From positions 62,001 to 126,000 of IMG/VR virus record IMGVR_UViG_3300034375_003113: a DNA stretch of 64,000 nucleotides, one strand, 5' to 3'. Positions 53,298 to 60,772 of this stretch are shown piece by piece (within the stretch, counting starts at the first letter, position 1; each line of letters opens with the position of its first letter). A program made the position numbers and the translations under genes. Under the pieces are notes generated by a model, which saw only the letters and a list, made by a program, of their open reading frames with translations, did not search any database and had not been told where the DNA came from. This stretch comes from a virus.

Positions 53298-55154
53298 CTA
53301 ATAACTACTAGTCGTGGTATATCCTATACCAGCGTTTGCTGAGCCTCCTGCTAATGTGTCAGCCTCAACTGTAACTGAACTGTTTGCAACATCAATATCT
53401 AATACTTGATTTCTGATAGGAACAATATCGTTTGAATTAGGTTTAACCGTAACTTCTATAACTGTTGAAGCTGCACCTCTTACGTTTTCTATATTAGAAA
53501 CATTTAAAGAGTTTACTTCAACTTTACCTGTTGAGTAATCTATTGTACCTTGTGTACTGTTAGCATATGATCTTACAGAACCATCATTTCTATATCTTCT
53601 TACATTACCTTGTCCATCATCATCTAAAAACCAAATGTTTGTAGTGTCGCCATCAATTTTAAATCCTGTTGATTCTAAAATACCACCAGAAGCAGAATTG
53701 TGACCTGAATGTGGATTGTATAATGCGTTTGCAAAGTTAATTGTATATTTTGTAGAACTTCCAATTGTTGGTAAAAAAGATTTTCTCAATCTAACTGTAG
53801 TAACATTTGATAAAATACTTTCATCTGTATCATCAATTAATCCTGTAAGTTTTGAATGTCTAAACATTGTATCAAATTTTTGTAATGTATTTGCGTTGTA
53901 ATCTGTTATTGTTGTAACAACGTTTGATTTAATTGTGTCAGCAGTTTTGGGTGTTGTTGCCTCATTAAACTTAACGTTAGATGTAATTAATATATCTGTT
54001 GTTTCAGGATCAATGATAACTGGTGTAACTGAAGCAACTGAATATTTTTTTAAATCTTTTACTATTTTATCTTTTGTAGCGTCTGTAAGATTAGAACCAC
54101 TTGTTGGTAAAATAGAAAGATAAACTCTACCATAGAATGGCGTTTCAGCGTCTTCACCACCCCAAGCACTAACTGATTGTGTGTTAGCATAAAGTTGTTT
54201 TACTTTTGATTTATAATCTTCTATTGTAACTGCTCTGTCTTGTGAGGCATAAAAATTAGGTGCATTGAATTTTATACTTTGTAAACTTTCAGGTTCAGCA
54301 CCACCTTGTGCTGATGAGTTAACAGTTGTAGTTACGTCTGTAAATCCAGAAATAGAGCCTGATAATGTAAATGCAGTTGCACCGTTAGCTTCTGTTTTGT
54401 TTGTAACAACATAACTAATACTAATTATATTACCATCGTCTAATGATTTACCAATTACACCATCACCAAAGTAAATTTCAAATTGACCGTCTTCAGCCTC
54501 TTGGCAGAAATAAACTTTTGATGTACTATCTAATTCTGTTATTGAACTTGCTTTAGTGTATGTGGTTTGTGTTACATCTGAAGCACTATTTTGCACTACA
54601 ACTTTTATTGTAGTTGTATCTGCTCTGTCACTAGGTATTAAAAATCTTTGATCTATATCTTGGCTGTCATATGTGTAAGCATAGGTAACATATGTACCTT
54701 CGTAAACATTTAAACTTTGTGCTGTGTAAATACCATCAATTGGTTGTACAACTTTATCTGATACTGAAACAAACGTGTAAGTTAAACCATCTATTGATGA
54801 AGTAAATTTTGTACCTGCAGGAATTGTAATTGAAGCACCTGTACCATCGTTGATTACTAATTTTAAATCAGCGATTGGTGCTCTAGCAGAGTTAGGTGTG
54901 TATCCTACTAATTTAGCCAATGACGCAACACTTGATCTTAACTGTGCTGTGTCCATAAACATTTCGTTTGCTACAAAGTTTGCATTGTAAGCCAAGTAAT
55001 GTGTATTGTAAGCAAGTAGGTCAAGCAATATTGCCATTGAACTACCTTCAAAGTCGTAATCTTTAAATTCGTTTTGATTTGCTAAAAATCTTTTGAGTGA
55101 ACCTTTTATATTTTCAAAATCTAATTCTGAAATTTCTAATTTGTGTTGTGCCAT
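53298..55154 (-). CDS. gp6: Baseplate wedge protein, T4 gp6 homologue
   Basis: 618 aa, close to T4 gp6 (660 aa). The N-terminal region (LDFENIKGSLKRFLANQNEFKDYDFEGSSMAILLDLLAYNTHYLAYNANFVANEMFMDTAQLRSSVASLAK) is the signature of gp6 and of baseplate J-type proteins. Its dimers form the inner ring of the baseplate that triggers sheath contraction. It is preceded 1 nt away by gp25, the normal T4-like order. No oddities. Confidence 0.92.
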   Translation of the reverse strand: MAQHKLEISELDFENIKGSLKRFLANQNEFKDYDFEGSSMAILLDLLAYNTHYLAYNANFVANEMFMDTAQLRSSVASLAKLVGYTPNSARAPIADLKLVINDGTGASITIPAGTKFTSSIDGLTYTFVSVSDKVVQPIDGIYTAQSLNVYEGTYVTYAYTYDSQDIDQRFLIPSDRADTTTIKVVVQNSASDVTQTTYTKASSITELDSTSKVYFCQEAEDGQFEIYFGDGVIGKSLDDGNIISISYVVTNKTEANGATAFTLSGSISGFTDVTTTVNSSAQGGAEPESLQSIKFNAPNFYASQDRAVTIEDYKSKVKQLYANTQSVSAWGGEDAETPFYGRVYLSILPTSGSNLTDATKDKIVKDLKKYSVASVTPVIIDPETTDILITSNVKFNEATTPKTADTIKSNVVTTITDYNANTLQKFDTMFRHSKLTGLIDDTDESILSNVTTVRLRKSFLPTIGSSTKYTINFANALYNPHSGHNSASGGILESTGFKIDGDTTNIWFLDDDGQGNVRRYRNDGSVRSYANSTQGTIDYSTGKVEVNSLNVSNIENVRGAASTVIEVTVKPNSNDIVPIRNQVLDIDVANSSVTVEADTLAGGSANAGIGYTTTSSY

Positions 55155-55155
55155 C

Positions 55156-55587
55156 TTATCTTACTCTTTGTAAAAATGTTGATACTGATATAGGCGCTTC
55201 TGCACCATTAATTAAAAATGAAACCATAATATCTAACCCATTATTGTTTTCATCTTCCCGAACAACTACATCTTCTACTGAAACTCTAGGTTCGTATTTC
55301 TCAATTGCCATTGCAACCCTATCTTTGATGATTACCATCATAGGTTCGGTCATGTTCTCAAATAAGAAACCTCTTAAATTACAACCAAAGTCAGAATTAA
55401 AAGGTTTTTCGTATTTGTTTGTTAAGATTATATTCTTAACAGCTCTCTTAATTGCCTGTACATCAAATAATCTTGCAACATCTTTAGTTGCTGGATTTTT
55501 AGTAAAGTTTAAATTTAAATCTTTGTAAATACGATTTGATCGTTTACTTTGATTCGTTGTACTTGCGTCATAGTTTGAATAAGCCAT
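55156..55587 (-). CDS. gp25: Baseplate wedge protein, T4 gp25 homologue
   Basis: 143 aa (T4 gp25 is 132). The domain FTKNPATKDVARLFDVQAIKRAVKNIILTNKYEKPFNSDFGCNLRGFLFENM, then EKYEPRVSVEDVVV, is the GPW/gp25 family. The EPR motif that contacts the sheath is present. gp25 joins wedge to sheath initiator. The late box ends only 5 nt before the ATG. Confidence 0.92.
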   Translation of the reverse strand: MAYSNYDASTTNQSKRSNRIYKDLNLNFTKNPATKDVARLFDVQAIKRAVKNIILTNKYEKPFNSDFGCNLRGFLFENMTEPMMVIIKDRVAMAIEKYEPRVSVEDVVVREDENNNGLDIMVSFLINGAEAPISVSTFLQRVR

Positions 55588-55592
55588 AGCAA

Positions 55593-55600
55593 TATTTATA
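55593..55600 (-). promoter_or_regulatory. T4-type late promoter box
   Basis: Minus-strand TATAAATA placed 6 nt from the gp25 ATG; transcription would start at or next to the start codon, as at 13460. Confidence 0.6.
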
Positions 55601-55605
55601 TGACT

Positions 55606-55905
55606 TTACAGACCATTTACTAATACATTTAAAGAACCTGAAATCATTGCACCTGCGTCAGCACTATCTCCCACACGACCCCAAGGTATACCACCTATTT
55701 TAACGTTTGTTGATCCTTTGTTTAAATTTGCAACATGGGCAGGACACAAAGGAACTGGTGGAAAAGTGTGAGATACGGTAGGAGTGCCTTGTACAGCACC
55801 TGGAATCGCATTTGCTTTAACCGTTCTTACTAATGAAGTTGCTAAATTAGTAATTCCAGTACAAGCATGACCTGTAGTCAACGGATCTCCTTCTCTAACA
55901 GCCAT
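55606..55905 (-). CDS. PAAR-domain tail-spike tip protein
   Basis: 99 aa. Gly-rich beta pattern with REGDPLTTGHAC, TFPPVPLCPAHVANLNKGSTNVKIGGIPWGRVGDS, and GSLNVLVNGL is a PAAR repeat; H13, C15, C54 and H57 are candidates for the zinc or iron site. PAAR proteins cap the gp5-type spike and sharpen it for membrane piercing. Preceded by a GAGGA ribosome site and followed after 18 nt by gp25. Confidence 0.88.
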   Translation of the reverse strand: MAVREGDPLTTGHACTGITNLATSLVRTVKANAIPGAVQGTPTVSHTFPPVPLCPAHVANLNKGSTNVKIGGIPWGRVGDSADAGAMISGSLNVLVNGL

Positions 55906-55906
55906 A

Positions 55907-56170
55907 TTATCCTCTTTGTCTTTGTTCTAACGCAGCTTTTCTTGCTAATCTTCTTTGTTCAATAATAATTGATTGACGAATCTTCCGTCCTACTGGTATT
56001 TTTACCGAATCTACGATTTTTTTGCCTTTTTTACTGATATATTCAACTCCAATGATTTTATCCTTGAAATCCCCTTGTACGGACATAGTGGCTTTCTTCA
56101 AACTCATGGCTTCCTTCTCTTTTTCGTCACCCGATTCGTTCCAAAACTTAAAAATTCTCATTTTTTTCAT
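55907..56170 (-). CDS. Small basic hypothetical protein at head of baseplate block
   Basis: 87 aa, ending in a strongly basic helix (KIRQSIIIEQRRLARKAALEQRQRG). The opening MKKMRIFKFWNES resembles conserved short proteins of marine myophages, but no function is known. GAGG lies 6 nt before the ATG at 56170, favouring it over the internal ATG. First gene after the late box at 56200. Confidence 0.6.
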   Translation of the reverse strand: MKKMRIFKFWNESGDEKEKEAMSLKKATMSVQGDFKDKIIGVEYISKKGKKIVDSVKIPVGRKIRQSIIIEQRRLARKAALEQRQRG

Positions 56171-56199
56171 AATTTCCTCATATTTTGATGTTTTTCTAC

Positions 56200-56207
56200 T
56201 ATTTATA
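56200..56207 (-). promoter_or_regulatory. Late promoter box for the baseplate block
   Basis: Minus-strand TATAAATA, 30 nt upstream of the first gene of the PAAR-gp25-gp6 series. Confidence 0.75.
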
Positions 56208-56290
56208 AGGGTTTTTGTTCTACTTTTGTTCTATATACGCCAGAATGCCGACAAGCTACGGAAGAATCGGACAATTAATCCATTTTTTTG

Positions 56291-56319
56291 TTGATTTTTA
56301 CATAAAAATACGGTATATT
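56291..56319 (+). promoter_or_regulatory. Sigma-70 promoter for the small-gene operon
   Basis: TTGATT (56291-56296), 17-nt spacer, TATATT (56314-56319). The start point would lie about 2 nt before the ATG at 56328, so the mRNA is nearly leaderless. The rest of the 56208-56290 gap is AT-rich with two near copies of ttttgttcta and no gene. Confidence 0.55.
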
Positions 56320-56327
56320 AGTAGTAT

Positions 56328-56531
56328 ATGAAAACAAATAATATGAATATGGCAATTGTTAGAAACGTTGCATATAGACAAATCGGTAAAATAAACAAAA
56401 ATATAAAAGAAATTATTGAAGTTGATAATACTCTTTTAGAAATGATTGATATTAATATGAAAAATGCAATTAATAAAATCATTAACAACTACAAAGTATA
56501 CCAACAAACTGGTGTATTAAAAATTAAATAA
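56328..56531 (+). CDS. Small hypothetical protein
   Basis: 67 aa, Asn/Ile/Lys-rich and predicted mostly helical (GKINKNIKEIIEVDNTLLEMIDINMKNAINKIINN). No family recognised. It lies behind a host-type promoter, so probably early or middle. The next gene follows after 12 nt with an AAGGAG site. Confidence 0.55.
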   Translation: MKTNNMNMAIVRNVAYRQIGKINKNIKEIIEVDNTLLEMIDINMKNAINKIINNYKVYQQTGVLKIK

Positions 56532-56543
56532 GGAGAAAACACT

Positions 56544-56780
56544 ATGACACTACAAAAACAAGCACTTAATCAAATTGAAGCTTACAATCAGTTGAGATAT
56601 AAGGAAGAAATTATGAAAAAAATAAAAGAAAACATATCATTAGTTACTGCTATTGTATTTTTATTCAGTATGGTAGGATCTGTTGGTGCTATCGAAGCAA
56701 ATAACTTTATGATAGGTGCTATGATGGCCTTAACAGGTATAGTATCTGGTTTAATAACAATCGCATTACAAAACAAATAA
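56544..56780 (+). CDS. Small membrane protein
   Basis: 78 aa. Two hydrophobic segments (about residues 31-48, SLVTAIVFLFSMVGSVGAI, and 53-74, FMIGAMMALTGIVSGLITI) after a charged N-terminus suggest a two-pass inner-membrane protein. AAGGAG lies 8 nt before the ATG. An internal start at residue 24 (MKKIKENIS) is possible. Holin-like size and layout are noted but not proven: no lysis neighbour is recognised. Confidence 0.6.
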   Translation: MTLQKQALNQIEAYNQLRYKEEIMKKIKENISLVTAIVFLFSMVGSVGAIEANNFMIGAMMALTGIVSGLITIALQNK

Positions 56781-56909
56781 ATGAATAATAAAGAGTTAAA
56801 AACTGCAATTAAGAAACTTGAAAAAAGACTTGCTTACGGAAACAAATTACTTAAAACAAAATCTTTATTTGAAGTAATACAAATAATGAAAACTAAAAGG
56901 GAGATATAA
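56781..56909 (+). CDS. 42-aa hypothetical protein
   Basis: A short ORF begins directly after the previous stop (TAA-ATG) and ends 4 nt before the next ATG, filling the gap exactly. The product is Lys-rich and helical (MNNKELKTAIKKLEKRLAYG...). Its spacing and composition match its neighbours. The AGGGAG at its end serves the next gene. Confidence 0.5.
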   Translation: MNNKELKTAIKKLEKRLAYGNKLLKTKSLFEVIQIMKTKREI

Positions 56910-56913
56910 CACT

Positions 56914-57192
56914 ATGAAAGATACACAATTGAAAAAAGATATAATGAACATTGCAAGGGCAGAGTCTGCTGATGGTATTACAATTTGTTGTGGTACTTTG
57001 TTTACGAAGTTTAACGTATCTGTACATCAACAAATGGCAGATAGTTTAAAACTTGCTTTACAAACTTTCTTTGACAACAGAAAGAAAAATGATTGTGTTG
57101 TTAAGATGTCAGGTCCTATGGGTGAGGATGAAGAATACGCTTACGACTTTGTACCTGTTGTAGATTTTAGATTAGAAGGGATGGGAATATAA
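56914..57192 (+). CDS. Small hypothetical protein
   Basis: 92 aa. LKKDIMNIARAESADGITICCGTLFTKFN, then KLALQTFFDNRKKNDCVVKMSG and an acidic EDEEYAYDFVPVVDF. No family recognised. An AGGGAG site lies 11 nt before the ATG. The stop overlaps the next start as TAATG, coupling it to the exported beta-lactamase-fold gene. Confidence 0.6.
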   Translation: MKDTQLKKDIMNIARAESADGITICCGTLFTKFNVSVHQQMADSLKLALQTFFDNRKKNDCVVKMSGPMGEDEEYAYDFVPVVDFRLEGMGI

Positions 57193-58496
57193 TGTTTAGA
57201 CTTTGGATAACAATATTAATATTTTCATTTATATTTTCTGCCGCTGCTGTATTCGCTGAAGAACATGACGTTTGTAAACATGAACAAAAATATAGTCAGA
57301 TATGGTACATCAATGGTTGTGATGGCGAAACATTAGAAATAAAAAAAGTATCAGGTAAGAATACAAAGAATACACCTTGGAAAGGTTACGAAAATGGCAC
57401 TTCATCTGAAATACCTTGGGATGCAAATCCAGATTATAGGATATTAAAAAAATATCTAAAAAAATATATTAACGAACCAGTAAAAGAAAAACACAAAATC
57501 GTTATAAAGAAATCAAAAAATTATAAAGAGTTTACTTTTAATCTTACAGAAGATGAGAAAGTTACAAAGGCATTTCAAAAAACTGCTCTATTAAGTTACC
57601 TTATGTATGTTGATGGTGAGATAGTAATAGATCAAATTACACCTAAAGATAGATTTGGTAAAATATTTAAAAACAATTCTTTGTATGTTTCAAACTCTAT
57701 GGGTAAATCAATTATGTCATATATATACGGGCATGCTCTTTGTAGAGGATATGTTAATGGTATACATGAAACTATGAACTGGGATGTATTAGAAAATACT
57801 TTATTTGAAAATCAACCTATAATTAACGTGCTTAATATGGCGTCAGGTTCACAAAAATATGTTGATAACAAAGGTGGTGGTAGTTTTAAAAATTCAAAAA
57901 GATGGTCTAATAGATGGTCAGTAAATAGTATTGCAAAAAAAGAATTAAAAAATACTACACCTGGTAAAAACAAATATCACTATGCAAATTTAAATACAAA
58001 CGTTTTTGCTAGTTATGTTATGTCAACTATGGGTGCTAAAGAATACAAAAAAATGTTAAAAGATATATTTCAAAATAAAATTGGTATTGAATATAATGTT
58101 GTGATGAAACAACCTAGTGAATCTAAAAAATCTGACTTGTCTATAAATTATGGAATGTACCTAACCAGATATGATTATATGAGAGTTGCTGTTGCAATGT
58201 TAGATGATTGGAACAACAATACTTGTGAAGGTCAATATTTAAAATCTTTACATGAAAACAGAATTAAAAAAGGTAAAACTAATAATGCAAATACAACAGA
58301 CGCATTTTCACACACTAAATCATACGGTGGTCAATTTCATATGGGTATCTCTGGTAAGAGAGATAAACCAATATTCATATTAGATGGTTTTGGTGGTCAA
58401 ACAATTACAATTGATTTTGAAAATAATAAAATCATTAGCACAATGGCAATCCATAGAAATTATAATTGGATGAAGTTGGTACACGAAAAATTATAA
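57192..58496 (+). CDS. Exported serine beta-lactamase-fold hydrolase
   Basis: 434 aa with a signal peptide (1-22, AAAVFA). SNSMGKSIMSYIYG supplies the S169-x-x-K172 pair; YHYANLNTN supplies Y264-x-N266; HTKSYGGQFHMG is the likely K-T-G-like third box. This set is that of class C/esterase-type serine hydrolases of the beta-lactamase superfamily (6-aminohexanoate-dimer hydrolase relatives). They cleave amides, esters or peptidoglycan peptides. The N-terminal 100 residues before the fold are family-specific. It could act on the host wall at lysis or on a periplasmic substrate. Ends just before a strong terminator. Confidence 0.75.
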   Translation: MFRLWITILIFSFIFSAAAVFAEEHDVCKHEQKYSQIWYINGCDGETLEIKKVSGKNTKNTPWKGYENGTSSEIPWDANPDYRILKKYLKKYINEPVKEKHKIVIKKSKNYKEFTFNLTEDEKVTKAFQKTALLSYLMYVDGEIVIDQITPKDRFGKIFKNNSLYVSNSMGKSIMSYIYGHALCRGYVNGIHETMNWDVLENTLFENQPIINVLNMASGSQKYVDNKGGGSFKNSKRWSNRWSVNSIAKKELKNTTPGKNKYHYANLNTNVFASYVMSTMGAKEYKKMLKDIFQNKIGIEYNVVMKQPSESKKSDLSINYGMYLTRYDYMRVAVAMLDDWNNNTCEGQYLKSLHENRIKKGKTNNANTTDAFSHTKSYGGQFHMGISGKRDKPIFILDGFGGQTITIDFENNKIISTMAIHRNYNWMKLVHEKL

Positions 58497-58517
58497 AATA
58501 CCTTTGTTGTTTGTTAG

Positions 58518-58543
58518 GGGCGCCTTTTGGCGCCCTTTTTTTT
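58518..58543 (+). terminator. Rho-independent terminator
   Basis: Stem gggcgcc (58518-58524) and ggcgccc (58529-58535) with a TTTT loop and eight Ts (58536-58543). It is the most GC-rich spot nearby. The T-run exists only for plus-strand transcripts, ending the operon of the beta-lactamase-fold gene; pstS converges from the other side. Confidence 0.95.
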
Positions 58544-59474
58544 ATTCTACTTTAGAAATAGATTCATCTAAACTTTTCAAAGGTACTAATCCTAAATCTA
58601 AAAGATAACCTCTTTTACCTGCAGCTCTTTTAGATGTAAACTCTTTTACAAATTCCTCAATACCTGGTATTACATCAATGTGTTGATTTTTTACATAAAA
58701 GTATAATGGTCGACTTATTGGATAAGAACCATCTTGTATTGATGATAAAGATATTTTAACATCTTCAATTGTATGTGCTTGAACTTTATCTTTTGAATTA
58801 TCGTAATAACTAAAACCAAATATACCAAAGTATGTTGGTTCACCTACAAGTTTGTTAATAATCAAAGTATCATTTTCACCGACTTCAATTACTGCACCAT
58901 CTTCTCTTAATAAAAAACATTCTTTGCCTTTTATAGTTTCAGGACATCCTTTTTTCATTACTAGATCATTCCAAGCATCCCTTGTACCACTTGTAGCAGG
59001 TGGTGTAAGTATTGCTATTTTAATGTCTGGTAAAGAAGGATCAATATCTGACCATTTAGTTGGTTTTGATCCTAGATCAGCCATCGCTTCCCAAAGTTGT
59101 TTTTTTGTAAAGTTATATTGTTTGCCTTGTACTGAACTTGTAAAAGCAATACCATCTAAACCTACAATCACTTGTGTAATATCGGTAACACCATTATCTT
59201 TACAAAGTTTAACTTCTTTTGGTTTTATTTTTCTACTTGCGTTTGACATATCTGGTGTGTTTGTACCAATGCCTTTACAAAATAGTTTCATTCCACCACC
59301 AGTACCAGTTGATTCAATGACAGGTGTTTGAAACTTACCTGACTTACCAAATCTTTCTGCGACTACTGTTGAAAATGGATAAACTGTTGAAGAACCAACA
59401 ATGTTAATTTGATCCCTTGCATATAATGTAGTTGTCATCAAAATCATAATTAAACTGAATAATAATTTTCTCAT
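58542..59474 (-). CDS. pstS: Phosphate-binding periplasmic protein PstS
   Basis: 310 aa with a signal peptide (1-19, TTTLYA). INIVGSSTVYPFSTVVAERF, IESTGTGGGMKLFCKG, DMSNASRKIK, VIVGLDGIAFTSS and PPATSGTRDAWNDLV are PstS landmarks with phosphate-contacting S/T/G/D residues. It delivers phosphate to the host PstCAB. Marine T4-like phages carry pstS to sustain phosphate uptake during infection. AGGAAA lies 5 nt before the ATG inside a stem arm. The 3' end lies at the terminator of the convergent operon. No pho-type operator was recognised with confidence. Confidence 0.93.
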   Translation of the reverse strand: MRKLLFSLIMILMTTTLYARDQINIVGSSTVYPFSTVVAERFGKSGKFQTPVIESTGTGGGMKLFCKGIGTNTPDMSNASRKIKPKEVKLCKDNGVTDITQVIVGLDGIAFTSSVQGKQYNFTKKQLWEAMADLGSKPTKWSDIDPSLPDIKIAILTPPATSGTRDAWNDLVMKKGCPETIKGKECFLLREDGAVIEVGENDTLIINKLVGEPTYFGIFGFSYYDNSKDKVQAHTIEDVKISLSSIQDGSYPISRPLYFYVKNQHIDVIPGIEEFVKEFTSKRAAGKRGYLLDLGLVPLKSLDESISKVE

Positions 59475-59479
59475 CTAGG

Positions 59480-59543
59480 TTTCCTATGTTTTACTTTAGA
59501 GATTGATAGTTTAATAACTATCGCTAGTATTTAACATAGGAAA
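59480..59543 (-). promoter_or_regulatory. Nested hairpin covering the pstS ribosome site
   Basis: Perfect 11-nt arms, tttcctatgtt (59480-59490) and aacataggaaa (59533-59543), enclose an inner perfect hairpin, gatagtt (59505-59511) and aactatc (59516-59522), loop taat. On the pstS mRNA the arm at 59480-59490 reads AACATAGGAAA and includes the Shine-Dalgarno AGGAAA, so the closed form should block initiation. Confidence 0.7.
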
Positions 59544-59561
59544 ACCGATTGTAACAAAACT

Positions 59562-59639
59562 TTAATATGGGTAGGGTGTAACAAATAAAGTAAACAAAAT
59601 AAACAATATTATAAGAGCACCTGTAAAATAATAATTCAT
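59562..59639 (-). CDS. 25-aa membrane peptide
   Basis: A short ORF with an excellent AGGAGG site 7 nt before ATG 59639. The product has a short polar N-terminus (MNYYFTG), one hydrophobic segment of about 14 residues (ALIILFILFTLFV) and the tail TPYPY. It is too short to rule out chance on the protein alone; the ribosome site, position between the 85-aa gene and pstS, and clean single helix support it. Role unknown; it could modulate a transporter as small membrane peptides often do. Confidence 0.6.
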   Translation of the reverse strand: MNYYFTGALIILFILFTLFVTPYPY

Positions 59640-59649
59640 AGAAGACCTC

Positions 59650-59907
59650 CTACCTCGTTTTTAATAAGTGTTTTAATTTTTCATACCAATATATCCCACT
59701 ATCACGTAGTTTATCATTGGCGTCCCTTAATACCTCAAGTTTCTTTACTAATTCTTTTAATTGTTTCTTATCTAACGCTTTTTTCTTATCTACTATCTTC
59801 TCTAATTTACTTATAACATTGTCAATCTTTATACACGTGAAAGGAGGTACTTTAGGTGCCTTCTTTTTTAGAGAGGATATAGTTATTTTCTTATGCTTCT
59901 TTGGCAT
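59650..59907 (-). CDS. Small basic coiled-coil protein
   Basis: 85 aa (MPKKHKKITISSLKKKAPKVPPFTCIKIDNVISKLEKIV...). The helical C-terminus (LEVLRDANDKLRDSGIYWYEKLKHLL) resembles a short conserved phage segment 'LR-AN-LR-G-W' of unknown function. AGGAGG lies 6-7 nt before the ATG. Probably cotranscribed with the 25-aa peptide and pstS. Confidence 0.65.
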   Translation of the reverse strand: MPKKHKKITISSLKKKAPKVPPFTCIKIDNVISKLEKIVDKKKALDKKQLKELVKKLEVLRDANDKLRDSGIYWYEKLKHLLKTR

Positions 59908-59966
59908 AGACTACCTCCTAGTTATCTGCAATGTTCGGGAATGTAAATATAAGATTATATTAGTTA

Positions 59967-59974
59967 TATTTATA
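59967..59974 (-). promoter_or_regulatory. Late promoter box before the pstS operon
   Basis: Minus-strand TATAAATA, 60 nt upstream of the 85-aa gene. If used, it would put pstS in the late class. On the plus strand the same stretch reads TATAAT (59971-59976), 11 nt before ATG 59987, without a good -35. Confidence 0.55.
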
Positions 59975-59986
59975 ATAAATAGGCAT

Positions 59987-60772
59987 ATGAATGATGAAAT
60001 AAAGAATGCTATTGATGTATGTAAAAAAGCACAGCGTAATTATGATTTGACTAAACCTGTATCAGAGGAAGATTTAGAAACACTTATCTATGTTGCAGCT
60101 AACTCACCATCAAAGCAAAATGAAACACATTATAGTTTAAGAGTATATACTAATCCTAATGTTATAAGAAAAATCTATAACCGAACAAAGTTATTTACTT
60201 TTCAAACAAATACTCAAACAGATAAAATATTTACAGATACTAAAAAGAAGTTTGTTACCGATCATAGATATGCTGTAACAAATTCACAAATACTAGCGCC
60301 TGTTGTTTTTGTGTATTGTGATGAAACTAAAAATATAAGAAGTGGTACACACATTGTTGCTACACAACCAAACGCAACTAAAATAGCAATAGATACTTTA
60401 GAAGAACAAAAGAATACATCAATAGGTATATCATCTGGTCAATTAGTTATGGCTGCAGCTTTACTAGGATATAAAACAGGTTATTGTAGTGCCTTTGAAA
60501 GAGATGTAAAAGGCGATAATGTACAAAAATTATTAAAACTAGAGTCAGAACCTAAACTACTTGTGGGTGTAGGATATCCTCATCCAGATATGGATAGATT
60601 AGAACATCCTGAAGTACTTAATAAAGACATAAGTATCAAAGAAGGTAAACATGGCGATGAAGATAAGAGATGGACTTTCCCATCTATGTTAAATGAAGAC
60701 CTATATAAAAATTATCACTATGGGTTTGAAAAAATTGAAGTGTATATAAATGACAAAAGATACAAAAGATAA
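59987..60772 (+). CDS. Nitroreductase-family flavoprotein
   Basis: 261 aa from ATG 59987; the longer frame from 59717 runs through the 85-aa gene on the other strand and is rejected. KAQRNYDLTKPVSEEDLETLIYVAANSPSKQNETHYSLRVYT is the FMN-binding N-terminus (R-x-Y-D, S-P-S-K-x-N). IGISSGQLVMAAALLGYKTGYCSAFERD is the dimer helix, and LLVGVGYPHPDMDRLEHPE gives the C-terminal strand. It reduces an organic substrate with NAD(P)H. Its relation to the downstream radical SAM genes is inferred from 23-nt overlap. Confidence 0.8.
   Translation: MNDEIKNAIDVCKKAQRNYDLTKPVSEEDLETLIYVAANSPSKQNETHYSLRVYTNPNVIRKIYNRTKLFTFQTNTQTDKIFTDTKKKFVTDHRYAVTNSQILAPVVFVYCDETKNIRSGTHIVATQPNATKIAIDTLEEQKNTSIGISSGQLVMAAALLGYKTGYCSAFERDVKGDNVQKLLKLESEPKLLVGVGYPHPDMDRLEHPEVLNKDISIKEGKHGDEDKRWTFPSMLNEDLYKNYHYGFEKIEVYINDKRYKR

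Noticed and set aside
56544-56780. The two-pass membrane protein as a holin
   Set aside because: Size and helices fit, but no endolysin or spanin gene is adjacent, so the call is unsupported.
58500-58541. Bidirectional terminator for pstS
   Set aside because: The minus-strand product of the stem is followed by CTAACAAAC without a T-run; it works only for plus-strand transcripts.
59717-59986. N-terminal extension of the nitroreductase from 59717
   Set aside because: The extra 90 residues run antisense to the well-supported 85-aa gene, and the family N-terminus begins at ATG 59987.
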